DNA of 64,000 bases from Prorocentrum cordatum (lineage: Eukaryota; Sar; Dinophyceae; Prorocentrales; Prorocentraceae). The position numbers and the translations under genes are program-made. Below the pieces are notes generated by a model, which saw only the letters and a list, made by a program, of their open reading frames with translations, made no database searches and was not told where the DNA came from. The stretch spans positions 41,001 through 105,000 of the forward strand of contig CAUYUJ010018460.1 in NCBI GenBank assembly GCA_963575745.1, given 5' to 3'. Below are positions 1-9,334 of this stretch, in pieces; the stretch's first letter is position 1; each line of letters starts with the position of its first letter.

Positions 1-1325
1 GCGCCTGAAACACGCCTGTTGAGTGTGGTAAGTCTGCCTGATGAAGTCTGGCACTCCCCTACTGCCTGATGATATCGAATGGGCAGTAGGTTGGACGGCC
101 ACCTCTGGCGTTGTCGGTGCGGGCATGAAGGCCATGTGCGGATACGTGGACTGATCACTGCAGCGCACATTCGTGAGGCTATGAAACTGATCCAACGTCT
201 CGCGAACAAACCTGTTTGGGACTCTAGACCCATCTGGGTACAGTGGCGGATCCATTGGCGCTGGCGCTGGCCTCTGGCCCTGGGCCATGCTCGGATGAGC
301 ATTGAAGGCTGGGACGAAGGCTCGTTGCCGAGCAGGGCCCCGTGGGTTCGGACCTTCTGGCTCCCAGGACCAGGCCGGCCTCCACCTCTGACCACTCGGG
401 TGGGGCAGGTTATGACTCTGCACCTGTTGCACCGCAGCTGCCACCCTTGCGCGGTAGTCATCAGGCACTCCAGCAACAGTAGTTTGGCCAGCAAAAGGTC
501 GGTGGTGTATTGGAGTGCCGGGCAGGTTTCCCTGCAGACTCGTTGGCGTGCCAGGTGGCATCATGTTCAGGAGAGCTGTGCCATGCTCAGCTCTGGCCGC
601 GGCGATCCTCTCCATGAGAGTGCCATTCGTGGCAGAGCGACCAGGAGTCCCAAACGGAGACTGCGCTGGTGGCGTCGCCACTGGGGTCATGCCCCTCGGT
701 GTGTGCATGCTATGCGAGGGGCTCCCTGGCATCTGCTCAAATCGAGCAGGCTCTCCGAAGATACGGCCGAACGTCTGCGGGTCCCCCTGCGGTTCGGGCA
801 TATCATTTCTGAGTCCATTGACGGGCAGTTTCCCTGCATGGCCTGACGGTTACGCGTCACCATGGCGGACATGGCTCCCTGGCCAGCGGCCCAAGGGTCT
901 TGCTGGTACAGTCTGTCCGCCAGCTGTTCCACCTGCTCAGGATTTAGAGCGGCCGCGATCTGGTCCAGATCTGAGGTGCTAAGGACCTGCCAAGATATGG
1001 CAGTAGGCCCTTGGCTTGGAGCACGGCTTGGAGCCGCGCTTCCTGCCTCACTCTCATTGACCATAAGGATATGTTGGGTTTCGGGCTGGTTTCCCAGCAC
1101 GGTTGGGCTGTAATGGTCCCCAACTTCTCTGTGACCATGAACCGTATGAGGATCATTAACCTCTCGGTCACGAGACCACTGGTACTTGACACGAGCACTG
1201 CCCACATTAGTCCACCTGTCCGGGGCCGTCATTATGGCGGTGGAAACGCGTGCAAGGCGATTGCCCAGATATTCTGGGTTACGCCATTGTTTACCCGTGG
1301 AGAGGTCTTCCACGTGTGAAATATA
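1..1325 (-). CDS. Retroelement polyprotein, segment after KptA (broken, runs off window)
   Basis: Open frame continuing in phase with the KptA frame after an in-frame TAG at 1326-1328. From 1325 to about 838 it encodes a polar, helix-rich stretch (for example SDLDQIAAALNPEQVEQLAD). At the hairpin at 825-837 one base is missing and the coherent frame moves to a second frame, which stays open to position 1 and is rich in Pro, Gln and Met (for example TPRGMTPVATPPAQSP). No catalytic motif of protease, integrase or reverse transcriptase is visible. The encoded protein resembles a structural or linker part of a Gag-like polyprotein; this is inference. Four tetraloop hairpins lie inside. True product and end are unknown because the window stops here. 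Confidence 0.55.
320..333 (-). repeat. GNRA tetraloop hairpin 1
   Basis: Sense strand stem GCTCG/CGAGC, loop GCAA. Read in frame as Ala-Arg-Gln-Arg-Ala, not in the usual G-N phase. Confidence 0.85.
522..535 (-). repeat. GNRA tetraloop hairpin 2
   Basis: Stem GCAGG/CCTGC, loop GAAA; read as Gln-Gly-Asn-Leu-Pro. Confidence 0.85.
825..837 (-). repeat. Tetraloop hairpin 3 with one base lost
   Basis: GCAGG-GAAA followed by CTGC instead of CCTGC. The missing C coincides with the point where the coherent reading frame changes, so the lesion in the hairpin is the frameshift. Confidence 0.8.
1085..1098 (-). repeat. GNRA tetraloop hairpin 4
   Basis: Stem GCTGG/CCAGC, loop GAAA; read as Leu-Gly-Asn-Gln-Pro. 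Confidence 0.85.
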
Positions 1326-2720
1326 CTACGCCTCAATGATACCGTCTTTTCCTTCAGATAGGAGAACTCCATTGTCGGACCAGCAAAATTTGATTCCGTC
1401 CTTCAGGGCACGATGCCAGTCCACAAAGATGACGATCTCGGACTCGGGGTCCCATCCACTCTCCACGCCGCGACGACGAAGCGTCGGTACGAAGTGGATG
1501 TGTGATCGGCCTGACCCTCTCTTCTTAGTGTTGCGTTCTTGGCGACGAGAGAGGCCATGCCACATAATGCCTTCAAAGGCTGCCCATCGTGCGCCACGCA
1601 TGGCAACCTCGGGATATGGGGCCGGTCTCCCGGCAGGGTTGTCGTGTAGCACAATGTACTTGTACAACGACCAAGGGGCCTTGAGCGTCCACGAGTGCCC
1701 TTGCGAGGCACGGATGAATATGTCGGATTTGCCAGAATCCCGTGCCAAGACCTTGAACTGGAGACGTTGCTTCTCCTCGCCGTCCGGCTCGCGGACGTGA
1801 GCGATCGCCATCATGATGGCAGCCATCTGGTCAACCGTTCTGCCGTAGAAGGTCTCGGCGATGATCTTGGCCTCATCCAGCTTAGGGTTATACCCGTCCT
1901 GCCCCGTACGTCCGTTGTGCCGCGGAAACTCGCGTGCGAGCTCGTCGAGATTGATCCATCCATCATGATCATCGAATGTCTCAAGGCTCCACACGGCATT
2001 GTGTGGTTTGTCAGGTGCGTGTCTGCAAATCCTGCTGAGGCATTTACTAAGCTGCTTGAGTGTATGGTTATGTCTCGGGACAAAACCTCTCTGTCTGCAG
2101 TTCTCCATGAATGCTTCATCCACCGAACGTATCGGTGGAAGCCTCCGCAGGGCACATCTGTCATTGATCAAGGCCTGACTCCCACTAGTGAAAGACGTGC
2201 CCCCTGGGTGGTGCAGCTTATCCTCGGGCAGGTTCCCCTGCAAAGGAGCCTCTGTCACCGAAGAGGCTGCGGCTCCTGAGGAGGAGGAAGCTGCAGCTGC
2301 AGCTCCTGGCGGGTTTCCCCGCGGTGTTTCTCGGCTGCCTCGGCTGGCGCCGTCCCTGTTCTTAGGCACCCAGGTACCCCTAGACAGAGCACCTTCCTCG
2401 GACCTCTTGGAGCGTGCCGCCACAGGCGCGGCCGGCGCAGGGGTAAACCCTGCACGCTTGAAAGCCTTGGCCTTGCCGGCGATAGACCCGCTACGGCTAG
2501 GTGGGCGTCCACGAACCTCCACAGAGTCCTGAGGTTGTTGCCCAGGGTCGGGTCTCTGTGCCGGAGTTGCTCTCTGTGCCGGAGAAGGAGTGGGGGCTTC
2601 TTTGTCCCCTTCATATAGATCTTTTGGGGCTCCAGCAGCATTTGGCGAGTTGCCTCGCGGGTGCGTCCCCCTGCTATTCGTTTGCGCTCCGCATCTGCTG
2701 CGGCTCGCTGGGCCCTCTGT
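1326..2720 (-). CDS. RNA 2'-phosphotransferase (Tpt1/KptA) domain protein of a retroelement
   Basis: Known family members remove the 2'-phosphate left at a splice junction by tRNA-type ligation, transferring it to NAD. Counting residues from the codon at 2520-2522, the N-terminal 150 are low-complexity (Ala, Ser, Pro, Arg). The KptA fold follows: LSKCLSRICRHAP with the Arg-His pair at 167-168, IRASQGHS at 270-277, WHG at 321-323, GRSHIHF at 338-344, and a C-terminal SDNGVLLSEGKDGIIEA. The four catalytic Arg/His positions of the family appear kept. The frame is open from 2720 with no ATG. An ATG start at about 2734 (MMNDDEQRAQ) lies in another frame and would need a shift near 2610. A TAG ends the frame inside the usual C-terminal strand of the domain. 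Three tetraloop hairpins lie within, plus one overlapping its open 5' part. It is probably the downstream half of the element whose Gag is at 22770-25286. Confidence 0.85.
   Translation of the reverse strand, partial: TEGPASRSRCGAQTNSRGTHPRGNSPNAAGAPKDLYEGDKEAPTPSPAQRATPAQRPDPGQQPQDSVEVRGRPPSRSGSIAGKAKAFKRAGFTPAPAAPVAARSKRSEEGALSRGTWVPKNRDGASRGSRETPRGNPPGAAAAASSSSGAAASSVTEAPLQGNLPEDKLHHPGGTSFTSGSQALINDRCALRRLPPIRSVDEAFMENCRQRGFVPRHNHTLKQLSKCLSRICRHAPDKPHNAVWSLETFDDHDGWINLDELAREFPRHNGRTGQDGYNPKLDEAKIIAETFYGRTVDQMAAIMMAIAHVREPDGEEKQRLQFKVLARDSGKSDIFIRASQGHSWTLKAPWSLYKYIVLHDNPAGRPAPYPEVAMRGARWAAFEGIMWHGLSRRQERNTKKRGSGRSHIHFVPTLRRRGVESGWDPESEIVIFVDWHRALKDGIKFCWSDNGVLLSEGKDGIIEA
1621..1634 (-). 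repeat. GNRA tetraloop hairpin 5, inside the KptA domain
   Basis: Stem GCCGG/CCGGC, loop GAGA; read as Ala-Gly-Arg-Pro-Ala between two conserved KptA blocks, likely in a surface loop. Confidence 0.85.
2228..2241 (-). repeat. GNRA tetraloop hairpin 6
   Basis: Stem GCAGG/CCTGC, loop GGAA; read as Gln-Gly-Asn-Leu-Pro. Confidence 0.85.
2309..2322 (-). repeat. GNRA tetraloop hairpin 7
   Basis: Stem GCGGG/CCCGC, loop GAAA; read as Arg-Gly-Asn-Pro-Pro. Confidence 0.85.
2645..2658 (-). repeat. GNRA tetraloop hairpin 8
   Basis: Stem GCGAG/CTCGC, loop GCAA. In the KptA frame it reads Arg-Gly-Asn-Ser-Pro, the same peptide as hairpin 9; in the overlapping ATG-started frame it reads Arg-Glu-Ala-Thr-Arg. 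Confidence 0.85.
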
Positions 2721-2761
2721 TCATCGTCATTCATCATTTCTGGCTGTTGAGCCTGACCCAC

Positions 2762-2791
2762 AGGTCCGGTGTGACAGCTTTTCTGTCACGA
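2762..2791 (+). repeat. Left terminal inverted repeat of the 18.69-kb unit
   Basis: Thirty bases starting AGGTCCGGTGTGACAGC, matching the right end in opposite orientation with two differences. Confidence 0.75.
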
Positions 2792-2875
2792 AATTTTTCG
2801 TGACAGTATTTGGTCACGCGCAGTAGATGCTAGCAGGCAGTGACAACATTTTGTCACGCCATTTTCTGTGATCGC
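2769..2875. promoter_or_regulatory. Subterminal hairpin cluster, left end
   Basis: Three imperfect dyads of the form GTGACA-N6-TGTCAC near 2771-2789, 2800-2816 and 2841-2858. Repeated dyads next to inverted-repeat termini are typical transposase binding sites; function here is inferred. Confidence 0.5.
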
Positions 2876-3177
2876 TGTTTTCTGTGCGCGACGCACAAAA
2901 AGTTTTATTTTCTATGTTTTGTTGCATCTTAAATGTAACATATGAATGTTGCGCGCGATGCCATCGCATGTTGATCGTTGCAGCAGTTCGATTCGCATGG
3001 CTGTCAATCGTTATGATTTTCTTGCGTTAATTGCGGATAAGAGTGAGGTTATGACATGGCTGCGGTAACGCAGGTGCAAATCACATGCGAGCCGCGGGCC
3101 ACGGTACGCGTCGCGAGCGAGACGCGGGCAGGTCGCGAGCGACTCGAAATACAAATTACGAAATTGTCCAACATAAC

Positions 3178-3430
3178 GCGGAGGAGGGAGAGGAGGGAGA
3201 GGAGGGGGAGGAAGAGGAGGAGGAGGAGGAGGAGGGCGAGGACAAGGAGGATTAGGAAGAGGAGGATAAGGATTGAAATGGAGATAAGGATGGAACGGGG
3301 GAGGAGGAGGAGGAGGAAGAAAAGGATGAGGAGACGGAGATGGAGGAGGAAGAGGCGGAAGAAGAGGCAAGGAGAAAGAGAAGGAGGAGGAGGAGGAGGA
3401 GGAGGAGGAGGAAGAGGAGGCGGCGGCGAC
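3178..3430. repeat. Purine-rich (GAG/GGA) tract
   Basis: About 250 bases of near-pure purine on the plus strand, mostly GAGGA units. Open frames across it (poly-Arg, poly-Ser or poly-Pro) are artefacts of the repeat. Confidence 0.85.
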
Positions 3431-3543
3431 GGCGGGCGCCCTCGAGGCGGCGCGCCCCTGGGGCCAGAACGCGCCCACAACTAACGAGCGACGAAGCGCC
3501 CGCCTCGCATCGAGGGCGCCAGGCCTGCAAGCCACATCACCGC

Positions 3544-3585
3544 CGCGTCACCGATGTCACCGATATCGGTGACATCGGTGACGCG
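3544..3585. repeat. Palindrome family K, copy 1 (42 bp, perfect)
   Basis: Perfect dyad built of two GTCACCGAT half-units on each side of a central GATATC, with CGC at both outer edges. Confidence 0.9.
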
Positions 3586-4150
3586 CCAGATGCGACCTGG
3601 CTGGTGTCCTTCAGCGGGGCGGTGCGTTTCGGTGATCGTTGTCGGATGGTTGCGCGCAGGGCGCACACTATCAAAGCGACGGTGGGCAGGCGGACGAACG
3701 TGCAACAATATCGGCGATGCGATCGGGGACCCAAAACTTAAGAACCTGAGGCATCATGCATCGATTCGACGCCACAAATATTGATACGGACACATGTTAT
3801 TCAAACGTCGGGTTCCCCCATCTTCGTCGTTGCCCCTTCGTTCATCCGTCTCCCCCTCATCTGCCTCATCGTCCCCCTTCATCCCCTCCTCCTCCTCATT
3901 GTCCTTCTTTTCCTCCTCCTCCTCCTCCTCGTCATCATCCCCTCTTCGTGAGGTTGGTCGTCCACCTCATCCGACCTGTTGAGTTGCGTTGGTCATCCTC
4001 CAGCTGCCCGTCATTTCCTTCTCCCCTCTCATCCCCTGCGTCTGCGTCATCAAGATCTCCCCGCCCCCCCGAGTTAAGCGAAACCGTTTTCTGCCAGTTC
4101 CAGCGCCTGGAGATACCGCGTCGGTGCGATCGTTTAGCCGATTGTGGCCT
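3586..4150. other. No supported gene; pyrimidine-rich stretch
   Basis: Non-repetitive DNA to about 3800, then CCTCCTCAT-type low complexity to 4060, resembling an intron of a minus-strand gene. No convincing exon was seen. Confidence 0.5.
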
Positions 4151-4157
4151 TTAAATC

Positions 4158-4160
<3 letters not shown>

Positions 4161-4208
<48 letters not shown>
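4161..4208. repeat. (AG)24 microsatellite
   Basis: Uninterrupted AG dinucleotides, 48 bases. Confidence 0.95.
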
Positions 4209-4211
<3 letters not shown>

Positions 4212-4621
4212 TCGCGCTCGTGGCTGGGTTCTTCGGCCTGTCTCGCGCGCCGCGGCGATGGCGCAGATGCAGGGGGGGAGAGGGGGAGGGAACGGACTGG
4301 CAGTTGGAGGAGGAACACCGAAACTCAACTGGTCGGACGTGGTGGAAGCCCAAACGGACGAAGAGGGGGAAAGGCGGGGGATGGGGAGGAGGAAGAGGAG
4401 GAGGAGGAAACGGAGGACAAGGAGGAGGAGGAGGATGAGGATGAGGATGGGGGGAAGGGGGATGGTGAGGCAGAGGAGGGGGGGACGGATGAGGGACGGG
4501 GCACCGACGAAGATTGGGGAACCCGACTGTCAAATCAAATGGTTCGGCATCAGTTGACACGCATGCGTGGCGTCGATTCGATGCATGCCGCCTCAAGTTC
4601 TTAAGTTGTGGGCTCCCGATC

Positions 4622-5075
4622 TCATCGACGATGCTCCCCTTTCGGTCCCCCTGCTGATGCCGCGTGCGTTGTCTTGTGATCGGGGTTATCCGAAGATTTG
4701 CGTTTGCTGTCTCGCGCATCGGGTTCGGTTGCTTTATGATTATTCGGATCGTTTGTATGCATGTTGCGTTGCTCATCGTGCGTTGGCTGCAATTTCTCGG
4801 CATCGGTTGGCTGCTTCGGGGTCACAAACAGTATGGGTGGTGTGTCGAAGCACATGTGCACCGCTGGCAACGTGCTGTCGAATGCATGGTGTTCAAGATT
4901 GTCGATGCCAACTGGCGTGTTCAATGTGATCCCGCCCCAGCCTCATCGAGAGAATTGCCGCGAGCTGGTCGACCATGTCACGCGGCATGCCGATCGGATT
5001 TGTAAACCCCATGTCGCCATCCGTGATGGCCCCAACGTTATCAGTCCAGCGTGCGAACCTTCAAACCACTCGGCA
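4622..5075 (-). CDS. Coding-like exon(s), function unknown
   Basis: Two overlapping coherent minus-strand stretches. The first (about 5070 to 4893) contains FARWTDNVGAITDGDMGF and then MPRDMVDQLAAILSMRLG and ends with a stop. The second (4924 to 4622, starting at a non-ATG codon) is polar and Lys/Asp-rich and ends with a stop. They need a splice or frameshift to join. No domain recognised. They lie between the microsatellite at 4161 and the palindrome at 5534, inside the 18.69-kb unit, and could be 3' exons of the neighbouring minus-strand gene or a separate broken gene. Confidence 0.35.
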
Positions 5076-5249
5076 AAACCTTCGAGCTGGGACGGTGGGG
5101 CGGGATCGAGTAATTGTGACCCATAACAAAGTTGACGCGTTGCCCCAGTGGGGCATGAGAGGGACGAGGCTGACGGAGAAGGGATTTGGGAGGGAGGGGC
5201 GATGAGGGCGAACAGGAACGAGCGCATGAGGAAAACTGAGGATGGGTTC

Positions 5250-5431
5250 ACCACGATCCAGACGCGAGGCAGACTAAGATTTCTGACGCCGCGTGGTCTG
5301 CGTTGCCCCAGCTGGTCATTCAGATACCCCCCATTGAGATCACGAGGCGCGTCGCGTATCCAGGGGCCCTGGACGCTATATATGCAAACAGTGACACCTA
5401 CGCGAACGCCCGCGCAAAACTGTCGTGTCAT
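5250..5431 (-). CDS. Possible exon, function unknown
   Basis: Minus-strand open stretch with APRDLNGGYLNDQLG and a hydrophobic end. Composition looks coding rather than repeat, but no family was recognised and splice sites cannot be fixed. Confidence 0.25.
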
Positions 5432-5533
5432 CTAAATTGCGATGCCATGGTGCCCAAACACACGATGCCGCGCACCGAAACGCACCTCACCCCCACTCGA
5501 AAGACACGGACTAGGAGGGGCCATCACCGCACA

Positions 5534-5569
5534 GTCACCGATGTCACCGATATCGGTGACATCGGTGAC
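5534..5569. repeat. Palindrome family K, copy 2 (36 bp, perfect)
   Basis: Same core as copy 1; the outer flanks differ, so the shared unit is the 36-bp dyad. Confidence 0.9.
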
Positions 5570-5637
5570 GTGCCGCGCGTCGCTTGGTTGGCAATCGTCG
5601 GTGGATGTGGGGCGGAGGTGGTGTTGGGTGGTGTAGA

Positions 5638-5670
<33 letters not shown>
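5638..5670. repeat. (TG)n microsatellite
   Basis: About 16 TG units. Confidence 0.9.
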
Positions 5671-5676
<6 letters not shown>

Positions 5677-6176
5677 ACATGCGTCGTTCGTCGTTCGATG
5701 CCAGATTGCCGTGCCAGGTGACGTGCGTGAAATGTCGCGGGATCGGATCTTGGGCGGGTGGGCCCCCGAATGTGATGGGGCGTCAGTGGGCGGGGGAGGG
5801 TTCAGCGGACCCATCATTGATATTGCATTGCTAGTGTTTGCCATGCAAGTTCGGAACTCGTCCGCAGGTCATTCGAAACGTGCGCCCAAGGCTGGCGCTG
5901 CACGCACGCCGAGCAGCTCGTGCCCGGCATCCTCGTCGCAGGCGGGCCGCTCTGAGGGGGGCGCGTTTGTTTGTGCTGTTGTTGCGTTTCTCATGGTGTT
6001 CGTCTTAATCAGCTTACCACCGTTCCCCTCCCATCTCATCCGCATCCCTGTTTCCCTCCTGAAAGTCACACCATTCAACCCAGCGTTTCTTTACATCGGC
6101 ATTTCGTTCATGCGCCCCCCCCAAGACCAGCTCGCATTCGTCCGTGGCTCACGATCGCGAGCTACGCGCAAACATC

Positions 6177-8315
6177 TCACGGACCTGGCGGCCCGCCCGC
6201 CGACAGGATTGGCGAAAACGCTGACACGATGGCGCTGGCAAAAGCTGCGCAAAAACTATCTGGGTATTCTGCAGATAAAGTAATGAGTGGCTTGGCCCCA
6301 GACGTCCACCCTTTCTTGGACCAGCCCCCCTTGGAGTGCGTCCTGCGGGGCGTGCGGACAGTCAAAGCTTGCTTGCCGCCGTCCAGGCGATCGGTGGCTT
6401 GCTGCTTTGACCTGTACAGGGGCGTCAGAAGTGATTTCGGAAGAGTGCTCCAGATGGCCGTGGGCTTCATCGACAGGCCGCCCCATCCGCCCATCCAGAG
6501 AAACAGGTACTCGGACCTCGTGTTCGTCAGGGTTGCCCGTACGTTGCGATCAAAATAGAGCAGGCTCGCCAGCGGCTGTTCCACCGATGCGTAAATGCTC
6601 CTGGTCCCCGCCAGGAAGTAGAGGAAACACCTTCGTGGCTCCGATGGTCGACAACGCACCCCACGCATATTCGATGCCCCCTCGCCATTATCATCCTCCT
6701 CCTCCCCCGCATCATCCCCCTCCCATGTATCTTCTTCAGTATCCTTCTCTTCCTCCTCTTCATCGCGCCCTCCTGTGCTCATAGCACGCCGTCGCCGTAT
6801 ATAATCGTCATCCTCACCGTCGCCCTCGCCATCCTTATCCTCGCATGCGTCGTCCTTCTCCGCCTCCTCCTGCCTCCCTCTCGCCTGTTCCCCCCCCTCA
6901 TCCTTATCCCCCGTCCGCCCCCCCACCCCGTACCACACTTCCACCCCCGCCACCATCCATGCCTCCATGTGTCATGGCATCCCTCCAGGTCGGCGGGGTG
7001 ACATCGATATGCGCAAGGTTACACGTTCAGTTCTTACCACCAGGATCAGCATGGATCATCGCATGCCGTCACCGATGTCACCGATAACGGTGACATCGGT
7101 GACGTTGGTGCGCCGCCAGACACGCTATCACACCAGAGAGATTACGTTCGTCACATTCTACAGCCCACGGCGTTTTCGAGTTTGATCGAGGCCGATCCAG
7201 CCTGGTTGCGACGAGACCCCTGGAACGCAGCGCTGGGAGTGCGCACGTGCAGGGCCCTGGATAACCCCTTAGCGTTTAAGCGTCCCGACTGACATTGCCC
7301 TCGCCGTAAAGTTGGCGTGGAGAACGTCGGTCCGTGACGGTGTTCCTGTGGTATCGCCCCTCTTCCGTTTGGTGTGGCCTGTTGACAGTCCCAGCCACGT
7401 CTTGCACTCTGGCGCGAAGTGAACGGTGCCGAACGGGAGCACGGCGCACACCAGGTACATGGCGTACAGCAGCCCAGCCTGCGAGGGCTTGCGACAGTCA
7501 GTGTAGTAACATCCCCATGTCATCTTCGTTATCATTCCCCCACACCTCCTCATTATCCTCCATGTCGGGCCCCCCCATCCTCATTCCCGTACATGCTCCA
7601 CCTCCTCCTCGTCATCCGTCTCTTGTTCCCCCTCCCCCTCCCCCCCACCTCATCGTCCTCGTCTTTCCTCCACCCCCGCCTCATTCCTCATCCTCCACGT
7701 CCTCCACCTCATCGTCCTCCACGTCCTCCACCCCCGCCTCACTCCACGTCCTCCACCTCATCGTCCTCGTCTTTCCTCATTCCTCCCGAAACGGTAGCGA
7801 TGAGAGGGGTGGGGAAGTGTTTTGCCCGACGGGAGCCACGGTGCATATGTTCTGGGCGGCGCCGTCGTCGACTCGGTCGAAGGTGGCGCTCTTGTGGCCG
7901 AGCCTGGCGACGTGGAAAGAGATGCCAGCTTTCCCTGAAAACAGCTCTGCGAATACGAGCGAGCGGGGGATGGCGGCCATCGATCCCATCAAATAGTCGA
8001 CGGCCGCGGAGAAGGCAATCTCACTGCCGCCATCCTCGGAAAACATGATCTCTCGAATTCCATTCTTGGCAAGCTCTGCTGACCCAGCTGCTGCCCACTG
8101 CAGGCCATCAACCAGCGGTGGCTGCACCCCGTGCGCCGTCACCGCAATACATTGCACGATGATCGTTGTCAGCATCCGCCAGCAAGGAGACAGATGCTCT
8201 CCCCGAGCGGAAAGAACGGGCAGATATTGAGCAGGTGCTGCAAATGAAATAAACTGAACACCCTGTGCTCGAACCGAGACCGATGGGCAAATATACACAC
8301 TGACCGTAAAGCGCT
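6177..8315 (-). CDS. ELFSG-motif protein, SAM methyltransferase-like, multi-exon
   Basis: Three minus-strand exons can be followed. About 8310-7805 contains SLVFAELFSGKAGISFHV, which resembles motif I of cytosine-5-methyltransferase-like folds. About 7530-7262 contains HFAPECKTWLGLSTGHTKR, a Pro/Cys-type block. About 6660-6177 contains SIYASVEQPLASLLYF (an EQP block) and MGGWGGLSMKPTAIW, then a TGA stop. From memory, the order ELFSG, PxCxxW, EQP, GGxSxKP is a common dinoflagellate multicopy protein; I know no proven activity. Introns are pyrimidine-rich on the plus strand, and one holds palindrome K copy 3. The start lies upstream; exon edges are approximate. Could be a decayed copy, but no stop was seen in the conserved blocks. 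Confidence 0.55.
7068..7103. repeat. Palindrome family K, copy 3 (one central mismatch)
   Basis: GATAAC replaces the central GATATC; both arms are otherwise intact. Lies in an apparent intron of the ELFSG-motif gene. Confidence 0.85.
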
Positions 8316-8529
8316 GTTCAGAGTCTCGTCAATGAAGCAATTGTACATCTTGGGAGAACCGTGCTCGGGAATCCTCACGAGGTTTCGCATTCGACAGGCT
8401 GGGCGAGGGGGAGTGGGGTGGGCGGGGAGGGAAGGCGGGGGCTGTGGCGAGGCGGGAGGGGCGAGGGAATGTCAGTGATGCGAGGAAGAGTTGAGGTAAG
8501 GAAGGCGAGGACGAGCAGAGGAGTGACAG

Positions 8530-8660
8530 CACGGTGGGCGAATGGCTCGGCGACCCGATCGGCCCCCGCAAAAACCGGCTCACGCCAGGCGGCTGGACCA
8601 CCTCGAAATCTCGGACCTCGCCTACGAGACGGCCCCCAGCCACCCCCACAGTGTAGCAGC
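8530..8660 (-). CDS. Possible exon, function unknown
   Basis: Open minus-strand block GRLVGEVRDFEVVQPPG between two low-complexity stretches. It could belong to the ELFSG-motif gene downstream. Weak support. Confidence 0.25.
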
Positions 8661-8874
8661 TGCCCCCCCTCGCTGGCCAGGGCCTCTCCTCCTCGCGACC
8701 ACCCCCGTGCCCCCGTCAGTCCTCCTTCCCGCCCAATTCCTAATCATCCGCGTCACTCCTTTCATCCGTATCTTCATTATCATTATCCTCCTTCTCATTC
8801 TCCTCCCCCCTCATAATCCTCGTATGCAGTATATAACGTATCGTCATCCACTCCATCATCTTACCTCCTCCCCC

Positions 8875-9183
8875 TCACTCGAGTGGCCCAAACTTAAGTT
8901 TATATACGCATGTCCTGTCGACGAGGTGCGATGTCTGGTGGTGCTTCGGCGTGAGCGTGATGCGTGCCAGCGTACATGATCTCATGTGAATGATGATGGC
9001 GTTGGTCATGATGGCAATACTGCTGGTCGGCACCACGCATGTGTGCGACCTCATCTCGCTCAGGAAAGTCTCCAGGGACGCGCCAGCGTGGATGAGCGGA
9101 GAACCGAACCTCGCCGAGCCCCCGTGTCGGCCGAGCATGTCTAGGGCGAAAGGCAACATGTAGCCGACTTCAGCTGCTTTCAA
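8875..9183 (-). CDS. Probable 5' exon, function unknown
   Basis: Open minus-strand frame with MLPFALDMLGRHGGSARFG and SEMRSHTCVVPTSSIAIMTN, coding-like composition, ending at a stop in the frame shown. It precedes the ELFSG-motif exons on the same strand and may be spliced to them. No domain recognised. Confidence 0.4.
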   Translation of the reverse strand: MKAAEVGYMLPFALDMLGRHGGSARFGSPLIHAGASLETFLSEMRSHTCVVPTSSIAIMTNAIIIHMRSCTLARITLTPKHHQTSHLVDRTCVYKLKFGPLE

Positions 9184-9334
9184 CGACAGTGGAGCTCCTC
9201 CATGGCGAGGCTCCTGGCGGCAAGCAGGTTTTTCGAACGTACATGGAGAATGACATGTTCGTTCGGGCTATTGTTCTATGGTATTACGTGGCTGGGCTAT
9301 TTAATGTTACAAGTTTGTTAAAGGTTACGTGTTT

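Noticed and set aside
2600-2620. Programmed -1 frameshift joining the MMNDDEQ frame to the KptA frame
   Set aside because: A shift is needed, but no canonical slippery heptamer is in phase, so decay or assembly error is as likely.
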